Part shown: positions 34,414-42,704 of the stretch, piece after piece
How positions within the stretch are numbered: the stretch's first letter is position 1
Layout of the letters: each line of letters begins with the position of its first letter
NCBI RefSeq assembly: GCF_021044565.1
Contig: NZ_CP087997.1
Span: forward strand, 4,254,732-4,318,731
Direction: 5' to 3'
Source of the DNA: Subtercola endophyticus
Lineage (GTDB): Bacteria; Actinomycetota; Actinomycetes; Actinomycetales; Microbacteriaceae
DNA: 64,000 nucleotides
Notes under the pieces: model-generated
What the model saw: only the letters and a program-made list of their open reading frames with translations
The model's database searches: none
What the model was told of the DNA's origin: nothing
Translations under genes and position numbers: made by a program

Positions 34414-34540
34414 GTCGGTCGGCCGTGCGCCCGGCCATGCGGCGTACACGTCTGCTTAAGCCGACGGATGTTCACCGTCAATGTTGCACCGTCACAGTAC
34501 TGACGAAAAATAACCTTTGTACCGACTATGAAGAGGCACA

Positions 34541-35107
34541 GTGACGAGCGGCCCGAGCATCCTGTTCACCGAGTTCGCCACCCGAACCGATCCGGTTCTG
34601 CGCGGCTGGGCCGACTTCCGGGCGCAGGTTCTGGCCGGGGCGCGCACGGCGCAGGGCCGAACGGATGCCCGTGGGGCCGCCGAACCGACGTCGGAGCCCC
34701 GGACGCGGCGCACTGATGCCGCAGCGCCCGGAATTCGTTCGGGCATCTGGCGGCTCGTCGCACCGAATCATCGTGAGGTCGCCCGCAGCCTGTATCTCTA
34801 CGAGTCGCTGTCGCAGGCGAAAGACCACGTGCGAGACCTGCAAGACGGCGATCGGGTGGTGACCGTTCGACTGGTGAAAGGCCCCTTCGCCGGGCAGCAC
34901 GGGTGGGTGGCCTCGGTAGACGATGTCGCGATCATGTCGTGCGGCCGGTGGTACAGCGCGTCGAGTCTGGGGCGCGAGTCGGCGCAGTACTCGCTCGAAG
35001 CCCTGAAATCGGCACGGCTTGCGGAGACGTCGCGCGCCACGAGCAGAGTGGCGTCGCCGAATCGCGCGGCGGTTCGGTCGGGGGCCCAGAAGGAACCGGC
35101 GTGGTGA
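34541..35107 (+). CDS. conserved hypothetical protein, 188 aa
   Basis: GTG start preceded by GAAGAGG. The recognisable part is SGIWRLVAPNHREVARSLYL then YESLSQAKDHVRDLQ, a small beta-beta-alpha unit like YegP/DUF1508 repeats found in many actinobacteria, followed by VVTVRLVKGPFAGQHGWVAS, a KOW-like strand pair. No signal peptide. Its stop overlaps the next start by 4 bp (GTGA), so it is the first gene of the downstream unit. Function unknown. Confidence 0.7.
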   Translation: MTSGPSILFTEFATRTDPVLRGWADFRAQVLAGARTAQGRTDARGAAEPTSEPRTRRTDAAAPGIRSGIWRLVAPNHREVARSLYLYESLSQAKDHVRDLQDGDRVVTVRLVKGPFAGQHGWVASVDDVAIMSCGRWYSASSLGRESAQYSLEALKSARLAETSRATSRVASPNRAAVRSGAQKEPAW

Positions 35108-36087
35108 GTGCACGGGCCGTGCTGAAAACGGGGCTGGCCGTGCTCGCGATATCGTTCATCGGTTACGTGGCGGTCAACGCGGCTCCGGCTTTCGGCGCGA
35201 GCGGCGGCGGCCGGGTCGTGGCGGGCGAGGCCGGCGCGGTCGGAGTCGCCGGCGATGGCGGCGTGGCGGGCGACTCCGGCGCGGCAGGCGTGGCCGGATT
35301 CTCTGGTAACGCCGTTGGGGCATCGGCGGCGAGCGGGTCGGCCCCGCAAACGGAGTCGACCTCAACAGAGGCGGCCCGACCCGAATCGACGCCGGCCGCA
35401 GCACCCGCAGCCCTTGCGGAGCCGACGTCGCCCGCGGCACCCGCAGACCGATCGGAGCCGACGTCGCCTGCGGCACCCGGGCCGCACCCGGCCTCCGCAG
35501 CGCCCCTGCCGCCGGGCGGAAACGCCGGCCGAGTCGACGGAGCCTGGGCGGCCCAGGTGGCACTGCGCACCGGGATTCCCGCTCGGGCGGTACTCGGCTA
35601 CGCCGGGGCCGCCCTGGCGCTCGGCGCGGAGCAGCCTTCGTGCCACCTCGGCTGGAACACGCTCGCCGCGCTCGGTGACATCGAATCCGGGCACGGAACC
35701 CACGCCGGTTCGAGCCTGAACGCTGCGGGAATCGACACTCCCGGAGTCTTCGGCCCCGCGCTCGACGGCGGCGCCTATGCCCGAGTCGCCGATTCCGACG
35801 CCGGTGCACTCGACGGCAGTTCGAGCGGCGATCGGGCCGTCGGGCCGCTGCAGTTCATCCCGTCGACCTGGGCGCAGTGGGGTGCCGACGGAAACGGCGA
35901 CGGGCGCGACGATCCGCAGCAGATCGACGATGCCGCACTCGCGGCGGGCCGGTACCTCTGCAGCTACGGCGATCTGTCGTCGGCACAGGGCTGGCGGGCA
36001 TCCGTGTTCGCGTACAACCACGTCGACTCGTATGTCGATGCCGTTGCGAGCACTGCGAACGCCTACGCGGCTGCCGCGGCAGGATGA
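35104..36087 (+). CDS. secreted lytic transglycosylase-like protein
   Basis: 327 aa from the GTG at 35104 (4-bp overlap with the previous gene). Signal peptide VLKTGLAVLAISFIGYVAV, then about 130 residues of Ala/Gly/Pro/Thr-rich linker, then a transglycosylase domain: ALGDIESGHG with the catalytic Glu, AVGPLQFIPSTWAQWGADG, DPQQIDDAALAAGRYLC and VFAYNHVDSYV, all as in MltB-like enzymes. Cleaves peptidoglycan outside the cell. 30 bp upstream of a PASTA kinase. Confidence 0.88.
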   Translation: MSARAVLKTGLAVLAISFIGYVAVNAAPAFGASGGGRVVAGEAGAVGVAGDGGVAGDSGAAGVAGFSGNAVGASAASGSAPQTESTSTEAARPESTPAAAPAALAEPTSPAAPADRSEPTSPAAPGPHPASAAPLPPGGNAGRVDGAWAAQVALRTGIPARAVLGYAGAALALGAEQPSCHLGWNTLAALGDIESGHGTHAGSSLNAAGIDTPGVFGPALDGGAYARVADSDAGALDGSSSGDRAVGPLQFIPSTWAQWGADGNGDGRDDPQQIDDAALAAGRYLCSYGDLSSAQGWRASVFAYNHVDSYVDAVASTANAYAAAAAG

Positions 36088-36117
36088 CCGGGGCGGCCGG
36101 ATGATCGAGCCAGCACG

Positions 36118-38241
36118 ATGACCGAGCCCGACGACGACCTCGGGCTCATCTCGGGGCGCTACCGGCTGGGCGAGTTGCTCGGCACGGGCGGTTCGGCGTC
36201 GGTGTTCGAAGCCGTCGATACGCAGGCCGTCGATACGCAGGCCGTCGATACGCAGGCCGTCGACACGCAGGCCGCCGACACGCAGGCGCCGGGTGGCGCG
36301 GGGGCGCCCTCGGCCGATGCCGCACCGGCGATCGTGGCGCTGAAGATCTTGCATCCGCATCTGTCGCACTCCGCGAGCGCGCGCGAGGCGTTTTTCGTCG
36401 AAGCGTGGGCCGCGTCGACGCTTCGCCACCCGAACATCGCCGGGGTGCTCGGCGTGGGGTTGCACGATTCGGCGGGGGAGCAGCGCGCCTGGATCGCGAT
36501 GCAGCGGGCCGAGGGCACAAGCCTCGCGGAGTTCGTCGAGGCGCACGGCGCCCTCACTGTGGTGCAGGCGCTCGACCTCGCCGACGGTGTGCTGCAAGCT
36601 CTTGAAGCGGCGCACGCCCAGGGGCTGGTTCATCGTGATATCTCCCCGGCGAACATCATGATCGCGGCAACGGCAACGGCAACGGCGACGGCAGCGGCAA
36701 CGGCGACGGCAGCGACGACGACGACGGCAGCGAATGCAACGACAAGCTCAAGCACGCCCGGCGCCCGGCTGAGCTCGGTGCAGGTCGTCGACTTCGGCCT
36801 GGCCGACGCGGCGGGGCGCCCCGCGCTCGGCTTCGACATTCTGCGCAGCGCCTCGAGCAACGTATCGGGCAGAACGTCGAACAGAACGTCGAGCAGAACG
36901 TCGCGGTCGCGTGCCGCACAAGGCGTTCTCGGCAGCGCCAACTACATGGCGCCCGAACAGGCCCTCGGGCTCGCCGTCGACGAGCGCGGCGACCTCTACC
37001 AGCTCGGTGCGGTGCTCTACTTCGCCGTGACGGGTCAGCCCCCGTTCATCCGCGACTCCACGTCTGCGGTCATGCGAGCTCACGTCACCGCCCCGCCGCC
37101 CATCGCGTCGGTCAGACGGCCGGGTCTCGACCGACGGTTCGACCGGATGATCGCGCGGGTCATGCTCAAAGACCCCGCCCTGCGGCCGCAGTCGGCTTCC
37201 GCGTTCCGCGCGCAGGTGACCGAACTCGCAGCTGCGCTCGACCGCGGCCATCCAGACGAACGGGTGACCGCTGCTCACACGGCACACCGGATGCTCGGCA
37301 CGGCGACGACGGCAGACACCGTGCGGATGCCCTCGGTGTCACAGCCGACCACGACCACGCGGTTACCGCCCGCAGTGACTGCCGCGCCGTCGGCAACCGT
37401 CGCTGCAACCGTCGCCGGCTCTGCTGCGGCATCAGGCACGGCGCCCGCCGCGGCCTCAGCCCGGCACTCGGCCCCGGGCGCGGCCCGCACCCGCGCGCGC
37501 TCGGGCGGCGCGATCTGGCTGGCCGCCATTCTCACGGCGACCGTCATTGCCGTCGTCTGGGTGCTCGGCTCCAACGCGTCGAGCTCTTCCTCCATCGCGG
37601 CACCCACCACGGCCACCACCGGGCAGCCGTCGGCAGCGACGCCGACCGGTTCTGCCACGGCGCCCGGGCCGAGCGCGTCAGCCACGCCGTCGCCGACAGC
37701 GACTGTTGCGCCGACCGCGACCGTTGCACCGGCACCGACCGTCTCGCCGGGCGTCGGCGCGGCCCTCAGCTCGACCCTCGTGAGCGTGCCACCGCTCTCA
37801 CGAATGAGCCTCGCGGATGCCCGGCTCGCCGCCCAGGCCCTGTCACTCACGATCGGCGCAGTGACCCCGCAGGACTCCGCCCTGCCCGCCGACACCGTGC
37901 TCGCCAGCGACCCTGCGTTCGGCGCGGCGGTACCGACCGGGTCGCCCGTGAACCTGACCGTGGCATCGGGCAGCAACCTGGTTCCGCCGATCGTCTCTCT
38001 CAGCCAAGCCGAGGCGATCGCCGCAGTGCAGGCTGCCGGGCTGAGTGCGGTCGTGACGTTGTTGCCCTCGTCGACTCGACCGGCGGGAACCGTTTCGAGC
38101 ACCAGCCCAGCTGTCGGCACGCGCGTCGCCCGGGGCTCGTCGGTGACGATCGCGGTCGCCCAGCCCTCCGTTACGGTGCCCACGCCGAGCGCCACCCCCG
38201 GCGTACCGGTGCCCAGCACGAGCCCGACGGCCAGCCGGTGA
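36118..38241 (+). CDS. Ser/Thr protein kinase with C-terminal PASTA-like domains
   Basis: 707 aa. Kinase: Gly loop LLGTGGSASVFEAV, Lys in IVALKILHPH, catalytic loop LVHRDISPANIM, VVDFGLAD, YMAPEQALG. One transmembrane helix near residue 470 (AIWLAAILTATVIAVVWVLG), then a Thr/Pro linker and two PASTA-like repeats (VPPLSRMSLADARLAAQALS; VPPIVSLSQAEAIAAVQAAG). Three low-complexity expansions interrupt the kinase: VDTQA x5 before the Lys strand, an Ala/Thr tract between HRD and DFG, and RTS-type repeats in the activation loop. Probably senses wall fragments; may phosphorylate wall enzymes. Confidence 0.92.
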   Translation: MTEPDDDLGLISGRYRLGELLGTGGSASVFEAVDTQAVDTQAVDTQAVDTQAADTQAPGGAGAPSADAAPAIVALKILHPHLSHSASAREAFFVEAWAASTLRHPNIAGVLGVGLHDSAGEQRAWIAMQRAEGTSLAEFVEAHGALTVVQALDLADGVLQALEAAHAQGLVHRDISPANIMIAATATATATAAATATAATTTTAANATTSSSTPGARLSSVQVVDFGLADAAGRPALGFDILRSASSNVSGRTSNRTSSRTSRSRAAQGVLGSANYMAPEQALGLAVDERGDLYQLGAVLYFAVTGQPPFIRDSTSAVMRAHVTAPPPIASVRRPGLDRRFDRMIARVMLKDPALRPQSASAFRAQVTELAAALDRGHPDERVTAAHTAHRMLGTATTADTVRMPSVSQPTTTTRLPPAVTAAPSATVAATVAGSAAASGTAPAAASARHSAPGAARTRARSGGAIWLAAILTATVIAVVWVLGSNASSSSSIAAPTTATTGQPSAATPTGSATAPGPSASATPSPTATVAPTATVAPAPTVSPGVGAALSSTLVSVPPLSRMSLADARLAAQALSLTIGAVTPQDSALPADTVLASDPAFGAAVPTGSPVNLTVASGSNLVPPIVSLSQAEAIAAVQAAGLSAVVTLLPSSTRPAGTVSSTSPAVGTRVARGSSVTIAVAQPSVTVPTPSATPGVPVPSTSPTASR
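36211..36285 (+). repeat. 15-bp repeat x5 in the kinase N-lobe
   Basis: GCCGTCGATACGCAG three times, then two variants, in frame, encoding (A)VDTQ five times. Inserted between the Gly-loop strand and the ATP-anchoring Lys strand. Confidence 0.95.
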
Positions 38242-38372
38242 CGACGCGAACCGCTTCATCACGGCCACGCAACGTCTGCTTCACGCGCGATTGGCCTGCC
38301 GTTCATCCGTCGCCCGCACCATCAGGCATGTGGTGAACAGCCTGCCCGAGGCGTGCCCCGAGGAGGTGCGCT

Positions 38373-39539
38373 GTGGCTAAGAGACGAACGTTCGAGTCAC
38401 TGACCGACGTGCACAGCCTCCTCACCGACAAGACCAGCGTGAAAGAACCTGTCGAACGAGTCTTCGCCGACGAGATCGAGGGATCAGGCGTCGAACGTCT
38501 CGACGACTCGCCCGAGACCATCGGCGGTACGACACGAATCCGTCGTGAGCCGGCGAATTACGGTGCAGGCGACAGGCGGTCGCTCGTCTCGACACCGTCA
38601 CGCTCGGACTCGGTTTTTAAGGTCATCTCGTTCACCGCCGGCGCCACGACGGTGGGAATCATGCTCGCCGTCGGACTCTTTCTCTCGGTGCGCGCGAACG
38701 ACGCGCTGCAGGTCGAGGGCATCAACTTTCTCTTCGAACAGCAGTGGTCGCCCGACACGCACGAGTTCGGCATCGCGGCCGTCATCTTCGGCACCTTCAC
38801 CATCGCGATCATCGCGATGTTCGTCGGAGTACCGCTCGCCGTCGGCACCGCGCTGCTGCTCTCTGAGGTCGTGAGGGGGCCCTTGAGGGGGTTCTTGGTG
38901 TCGCTGGTCGACCTCATGGCTGCGGTTCCCAGCGTGGTGTTCGGCCTCTGGGGACTGTTCTTTCTGCAGGCCAACGTCATTCCGGTGTCGAAGTGGATCT
39001 CGACCTATTTCAGCTGGATTCCGATTTTCGCTGTGCAAGACTCCTCGACCGGCCAGACCCTCACCGAAGCGAGCGCTTTCACGTCGTCGGCCTTCATCGC
39101 CGGCATCGTCGTCGGGCTCATGGTCGTGCCCACCCAGACCTCGGTGATGCGTGAGGCCTTCTCGCAGGCTCCCGTCGGAGAGCGCGAGGCGGCTTTTGCG
39201 CTCGGCTCCACCCGATGGGGCATGATCCGAACGGTGGTGCTGCCGTTCGGCCGGGGCGGGATGATCGGGGGCGTGATGCTGGGCCTAGGACGGGCCCTGG
39301 GCGAGACCATCGCGGTGTACCTGATCATCTCGCCTATTTTCACCATCAACTGGGAGGTGCTGAAGACGGGTACGAACTCCGTCTCGGCGCTCATCGCCCT
39401 GCGTTACGGAGAGGCCACACAATTCGGCCTCTCCGCCCTGATGGCCGCGGGCCTCGTGCTGTTCTTGATCACGCTGATCGTGAACTTCACGGCCTCGTCG
39501 ATCGTCGCCCGATCGCGCTCCGGCGCCCAAACGAATTGA
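38373..39539 (+). CDS. pstC: phosphate ABC transporter permease PstC
   Basis: 388 aa, longer than usual because of about 80 polar cytoplasmic residues before the first helix (FKVISFTAGATTVGIMLAVG). EAA loop EREAAFALGSTRWGMIRTVVLP, then GRALGETIAVYLIISP, both typical of PstC. GTG start with AGGAGG six bases upstream. First gene of the pst part of the locus; a GTTCATC half PHO unit lies at 38301-38307. Confidence 0.94.
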   Translation: MAKRRTFESLTDVHSLLTDKTSVKEPVERVFADEIEGSGVERLDDSPETIGGTTRIRREPANYGAGDRRSLVSTPSRSDSVFKVISFTAGATTVGIMLAVGLFLSVRANDALQVEGINFLFEQQWSPDTHEFGIAAVIFGTFTIAIIAMFVGVPLAVGTALLLSEVVRGPLRGFLVSLVDLMAAVPSVVFGLWGLFFLQANVIPVSKWISTYFSWIPIFAVQDSSTGQTLTEASAFTSSAFIAGIVVGLMVVPTQTSVMREAFSQAPVGEREAAFALGSTRWGMIRTVVLPFGRGGMIGGVMLGLGRALGETIAVYLIISPIFTINWEVLKTGTNSVSALIALRYGEATQFGLSALMAAGLVLFLITLIVNFTASSIVARSRSGAQTN

Positions 39540-39552
39540 CCCAGGCACACGG

Positions 39553-40836
39553 ATGACCGACGTCACCACCTTCGAGCGCCCCGTCGCCGACGACCTCGAG
39601 CCGGGCCCCGTGCCCGGCGTCGGTCAGACGGCGCCCCCGACGGTCATCCCGAACCCGGCAGATACCCCGATCGGCCCGCGCCGCGGGGTGCGCGAGTCGA
39701 CACTGGATGAACGGTTCAACATCATCGGGGCCCTGCTGGCGGGCCCGGCCATCGCCACCGTACTGTTCGGCTGGCTGACCCCGCTGACCGGCCCGGTGGG
39801 CTGGGTGGTCATCGCCTATCTCGCGTTCATCGGCATCTACGTGCTGCTGGTGTCGCTGCGCGCCGACCGCGAAGAGGTTAAAGACCGGGTACTCAGTGTG
39901 CTGCTGATCAGCGCCGGGGTGGTTCTGTTCAGCGCGCTCGTGTTCGTGGTGGTCTACACCGTCAGCCGCGGTTTTGAGGCGCTGCTGCACGTGAACTTCT
40001 TCACCCAGACCATGCAGCTCGCGGGGCCGCTCGACGGGCTCGATGTCGGCGGAATCTCGCACGCGATCGTGGGCACGCTCATCCAGATCTCCATCGCGCT
40101 GATCATCACCGTGCCTCTCGGAATCACGACCGCGGTGTTCTTGAACGAGATCGGCGGACGGTTCGCCCGGTTCGTGCGCACCATCTCTGACGCAATGACC
40201 GCGCTGCCGTCGATCGTGGCGGGGCTGTTCGTGTACGCGGCGGTCATTCAGCTCATCACCCACCAGCGTTCGGGGTTCGCGGCGGCGCTGGCGATCTCGG
40301 TGATGATGCTGCCCATCATGATCCGGGCATCCGACGTGGTGTTGCGACTGGTGCCGGGAAACCTGCGCGAGGCGTCGTACGCGCTCGGCTCGACACGCTG
40401 GCACACGGTGTGGTCTGTGGTGCTGCCGACCGCTCGCTCGGGCATCGTCACCGCGGTGATTCTGGCGACCGCGCGCGGAATCGGCGAGACCTCCCCGGTG
40501 CTGCTCACGTCGGGCATCACCGCTGTGATGAATGTGAACCCGTTCGAGGGACCGATGATCTCGTTGCCCCTGCAGGTGTTCGACTTCGTGAAGTCGCCTG
40601 AGCCGGCCCTCATCGTTCGCGGGTTCGGCACGGCGGCCGTGCTCATTCTGCTCGTGTTGTTGTTGTTCGTGATCGCTCGCATCATCGGCGGCAAGGGGCC
40701 AGGGCAGCTCTCTGATGCTCAACGTCGCCGGGCGTCGCAACGGTCGATGGATGATCTGCAGCGCATCACCACGAAGAACTACGCGCTGCCTGCCCCGACA
40801 CCCGCCCCGATAGACACCGAGGAGCCGACACCGTGA
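39553..40836 (+). CDS. pstA: phosphate ABC transporter permease PstA
   Basis: 427 aa, against about 280-300 normally; the extra length is an N-terminal segment with three hydrophobic spans (residues 60-150) and a C-terminal cytoplasmic tail. EAA loop LREASYALGSTRWHTVWSVVLP and ARGIGETSPVLLTSGI are PstA signatures. 13 bp after pstC and overlapping pstS by 4 bp. Confidence 0.94.
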   Translation: MTDVTTFERPVADDLEPGPVPGVGQTAPPTVIPNPADTPIGPRRGVRESTLDERFNIIGALLAGPAIATVLFGWLTPLTGPVGWVVIAYLAFIGIYVLLVSLRADREEVKDRVLSVLLISAGVVLFSALVFVVVYTVSRGFEALLHVNFFTQTMQLAGPLDGLDVGGISHAIVGTLIQISIALIITVPLGITTAVFLNEIGGRFARFVRTISDAMTALPSIVAGLFVYAAVIQLITHQRSGFAAALAISVMMLPIMIRASDVVLRLVPGNLREASYALGSTRWHTVWSVVLPTARSGIVTAVILATARGIGETSPVLLTSGITAVMNVNPFEGPMISLPLQVFDFVKSPEPALIVRGFGTAAVLILLVLLLFVIARIIGGKGPGQLSDAQRRRASQRSMDDLQRITTKNYALPAPTPAPIDTEEPTP

Positions 40837-42476
40837 CGCCGCGCATCCGCCTCATCCGCTTTCTCACCGCCGCCGCGGCCCTCATCGTGCTGGTATTCAG
40901 CACGGTCGGCGGGGTCGCCGTGCAGAGCGCGTCGGCCGACACCTACGTACCCATCAGCGGCAGCGGCTCGACCTGGTCGCAGAACGCGCTCGACCAATGG
41001 CGCAAGAACGTCGCGGCGAACTACGGCATGACGGTGAACTACTCGGGCACCGGATCATCCGCCGGGCGGCAGGACTTCATCAACGGTGCGGTCGACTTCG
41101 CCGTGAGCGAGATTCCGTTCCAGGCTCAGCCCGAAGACGGCTCCGCTCCCGAGAAGCCGAGCACAGCGTATGCGTACATGCCGATCGTCGCCGGTGGCAC
41201 GTCGTTCATGTACAACCTGAAGATCGGCGGTAAACGGGTCACCAACCTGCGCCTCGACGGCGATGTGATCACCAAGATCTTCACCGGGGTCATCACGAAC
41301 TGGAACGACCCGGCCATCCAGTCGGACAACCCGGGGCTCGCCATGCCCGACAAGCCCATCGTGCCGGTGCTGCGGTCTGACGGATCGGGTTCGACGGCCC
41401 AGTTCACGCTGTGGATGTCGAAGCAGCACTCCGACCTGTGGAACGCCTTCTGCAAGTCGGTCGGCCGCGCGACCCCCTGCGGACTCACCTCGCAGTACCC
41501 CGGTTTCGGCAATGCCAAGCTGCAGAACGGCTCGCTCGGGGTCGCCGGCTACGTGAGCCAGGATTACGGCGAAGGCGCCATCACGTACGTGGAGTACTCC
41601 TACGCCCTCAAGTCGGGCTTTCCCGTAGCGAAGGTGCTCAACAACGCGGGCTACTACATCGAGCCGACCGCTCCCTCCGTGGCCGTCGCGCTCGTCGGAG
41701 CCACGATCAACTCGGATCTCACCCAGGAGCTGAGCGGGGTGTACAACAATGCCGACCCGCGCACGTATCCGCTGTCGAGTTATTCGTACATGATCATCCC
41801 GACAGAGGTGAAGGGAATCTTCACGACGGAAAAAGGCAAGACACTGGGTGCGTTCACCAGTTATCTGCTCTGTGAGGGCCAGCAGCAGGCTGCCGCACTC
41901 GGATATTCGCCCCTGCCGCTGAACCTCGTACAGGCCGCCTCCGATCAGGTCAAACGCATACCGGGGGGCCCGGCGGGCGGCGTGGATCTGGCGAACTGCA
42001 ACAACCCGGCGCTCACCATTCTCAACTCGGCGCCGCAGCCGGCGGCCTGCGACCAGCAGGGGCCGAATCAGTGCACGACCGGAACGGCCGGCGCCGTGAC
42101 CGATACGCCCGTGACCGGGTCGGGGTCTGGCGGCGCGGCGGCGAACGCTCCGGCGGGCTCCGCAGGCACGCCCGGTTCAGCTGCGGCGGCCGGTGGTGCT
42201 GCGGCCGGAGGCGGTGCGGCGGCGGCGAGCACGGCGGCGGCAGCGGATCCCGCGGCGGCAGCAGCCGCCTCGAACACAGCCGTCTACGACGCGAATGGCG
42301 CCGTCGTGAGCGGGTCTGCCGCGGCAGGTGCGGCGGTCGCCGTCTCTAAACCGCTGTCGCTCGACGACTCGGCGTTCGGAGCGCAACAGATCGTGATGAT
42401 CGCGGCGGGCGTGCTTCTGCTGCTGGCGATCGTGCTGCCGCCTTTTCTCTCCCGGCGTCTTCGACGGGATCGTTAG
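40833..42476 (+). CDS. pstS: phosphate-binding protein PstS, membrane-tethered variant
   Basis: 547 aa, about 180 longer than standard PstS. Signal peptide FLTAAAALIVLVFSTVGGVA; ligand loops ISGSGSTWSQNALDQW, SGTGSSAGRQDF, VDFAVSEIPF (Glu where Asp is usual) and VPVLRSDGSGSTAQF. After the binding domain comes an Ala/Gly-rich linker of about 120 residues and a C-terminal helix IVMIAAGVLLLLAIVLPP with basic end, so it is anchored at its C-terminus instead of by a lipobox. GTG start overlaps pstA (GTGA). Confidence 0.9.
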   Translation: MTPRIRLIRFLTAAAALIVLVFSTVGGVAVQSASADTYVPISGSGSTWSQNALDQWRKNVAANYGMTVNYSGTGSSAGRQDFINGAVDFAVSEIPFQAQPEDGSAPEKPSTAYAYMPIVAGGTSFMYNLKIGGKRVTNLRLDGDVITKIFTGVITNWNDPAIQSDNPGLAMPDKPIVPVLRSDGSGSTAQFTLWMSKQHSDLWNAFCKSVGRATPCGLTSQYPGFGNAKLQNGSLGVAGYVSQDYGEGAITYVEYSYALKSGFPVAKVLNNAGYYIEPTAPSVAVALVGATINSDLTQELSGVYNNADPRTYPLSSYSYMIIPTEVKGIFTTEKGKTLGAFTSYLLCEGQQQAAALGYSPLPLNLVQAASDQVKRIPGGPAGGVDLANCNNPALTILNSAPQPAACDQQGPNQCTTGTAGAVTDTPVTGSGSGGAAANAPAGSAGTPGSAAAAGGAAAGGGAAAASTAAAADPAAAAAASNTAVYDANGAVVSGSAAAGAAVAVSKPLSLDDSAFGAQQIVMIAAGVLLLLAIVLPPFLSRRLRRDR

Positions 42477-42492
42477 GCCCGTCACGCGGCTA

Positions 42493-42534
42493 CCGGATGA
42501 CCGTTTCGAACCTCTGCGTTCGGCGGTCATCCGG
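42493..42534 (+). terminator. hairpin after pstS
   Basis: CCGGATGACCG (42493-42503) and CGGTCATCCGG (42524-42534) are perfect 11-bp arms 16 bp after the pstS stop; likely terminator or processing site within the locus. Confidence 0.7.
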
Positions 42535-42612
42535 CGTGCCTTTCACCCCTCGGAACGCGGGTGGGACTGCTCGGAGCGCCTACCCCAGCACGCAATCTCT
42601 GAAGCCGGGCTC

Positions 42613-42634
42613 GTTCGTGATTCGTTCATCTGAG
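42613..42634 (+). promoter_or_regulatory. PHO-box-like direct repeat before the large surface protein
   Basis: GTTCGTGATTC (42613-42623) followed directly by GTTCATCTGAG (42624-42634): 11-nt period, second unit close to the PhoP consensus. It lies in the 228-bp gap after pstS, 70 bp before the next start, so the downstream genes may have their own phosphate-responsive promoter. Confidence 0.5.
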
Positions 42635-42704
42635 CGACACGAACCGACCCTACTTTGATGCCGTTCCCCTCGAAAATCGCTGAATTTCAGCTTGGAGTCT
42701 GCCT

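Noticed and set aside
36661..36735. Frameshift or assembly error in the kinase gene at the Ala/Thr tract
   Set aside because: The frame continues intact into VVDFGLAD and MAPEQALG, so the tract is an in-frame expansion.
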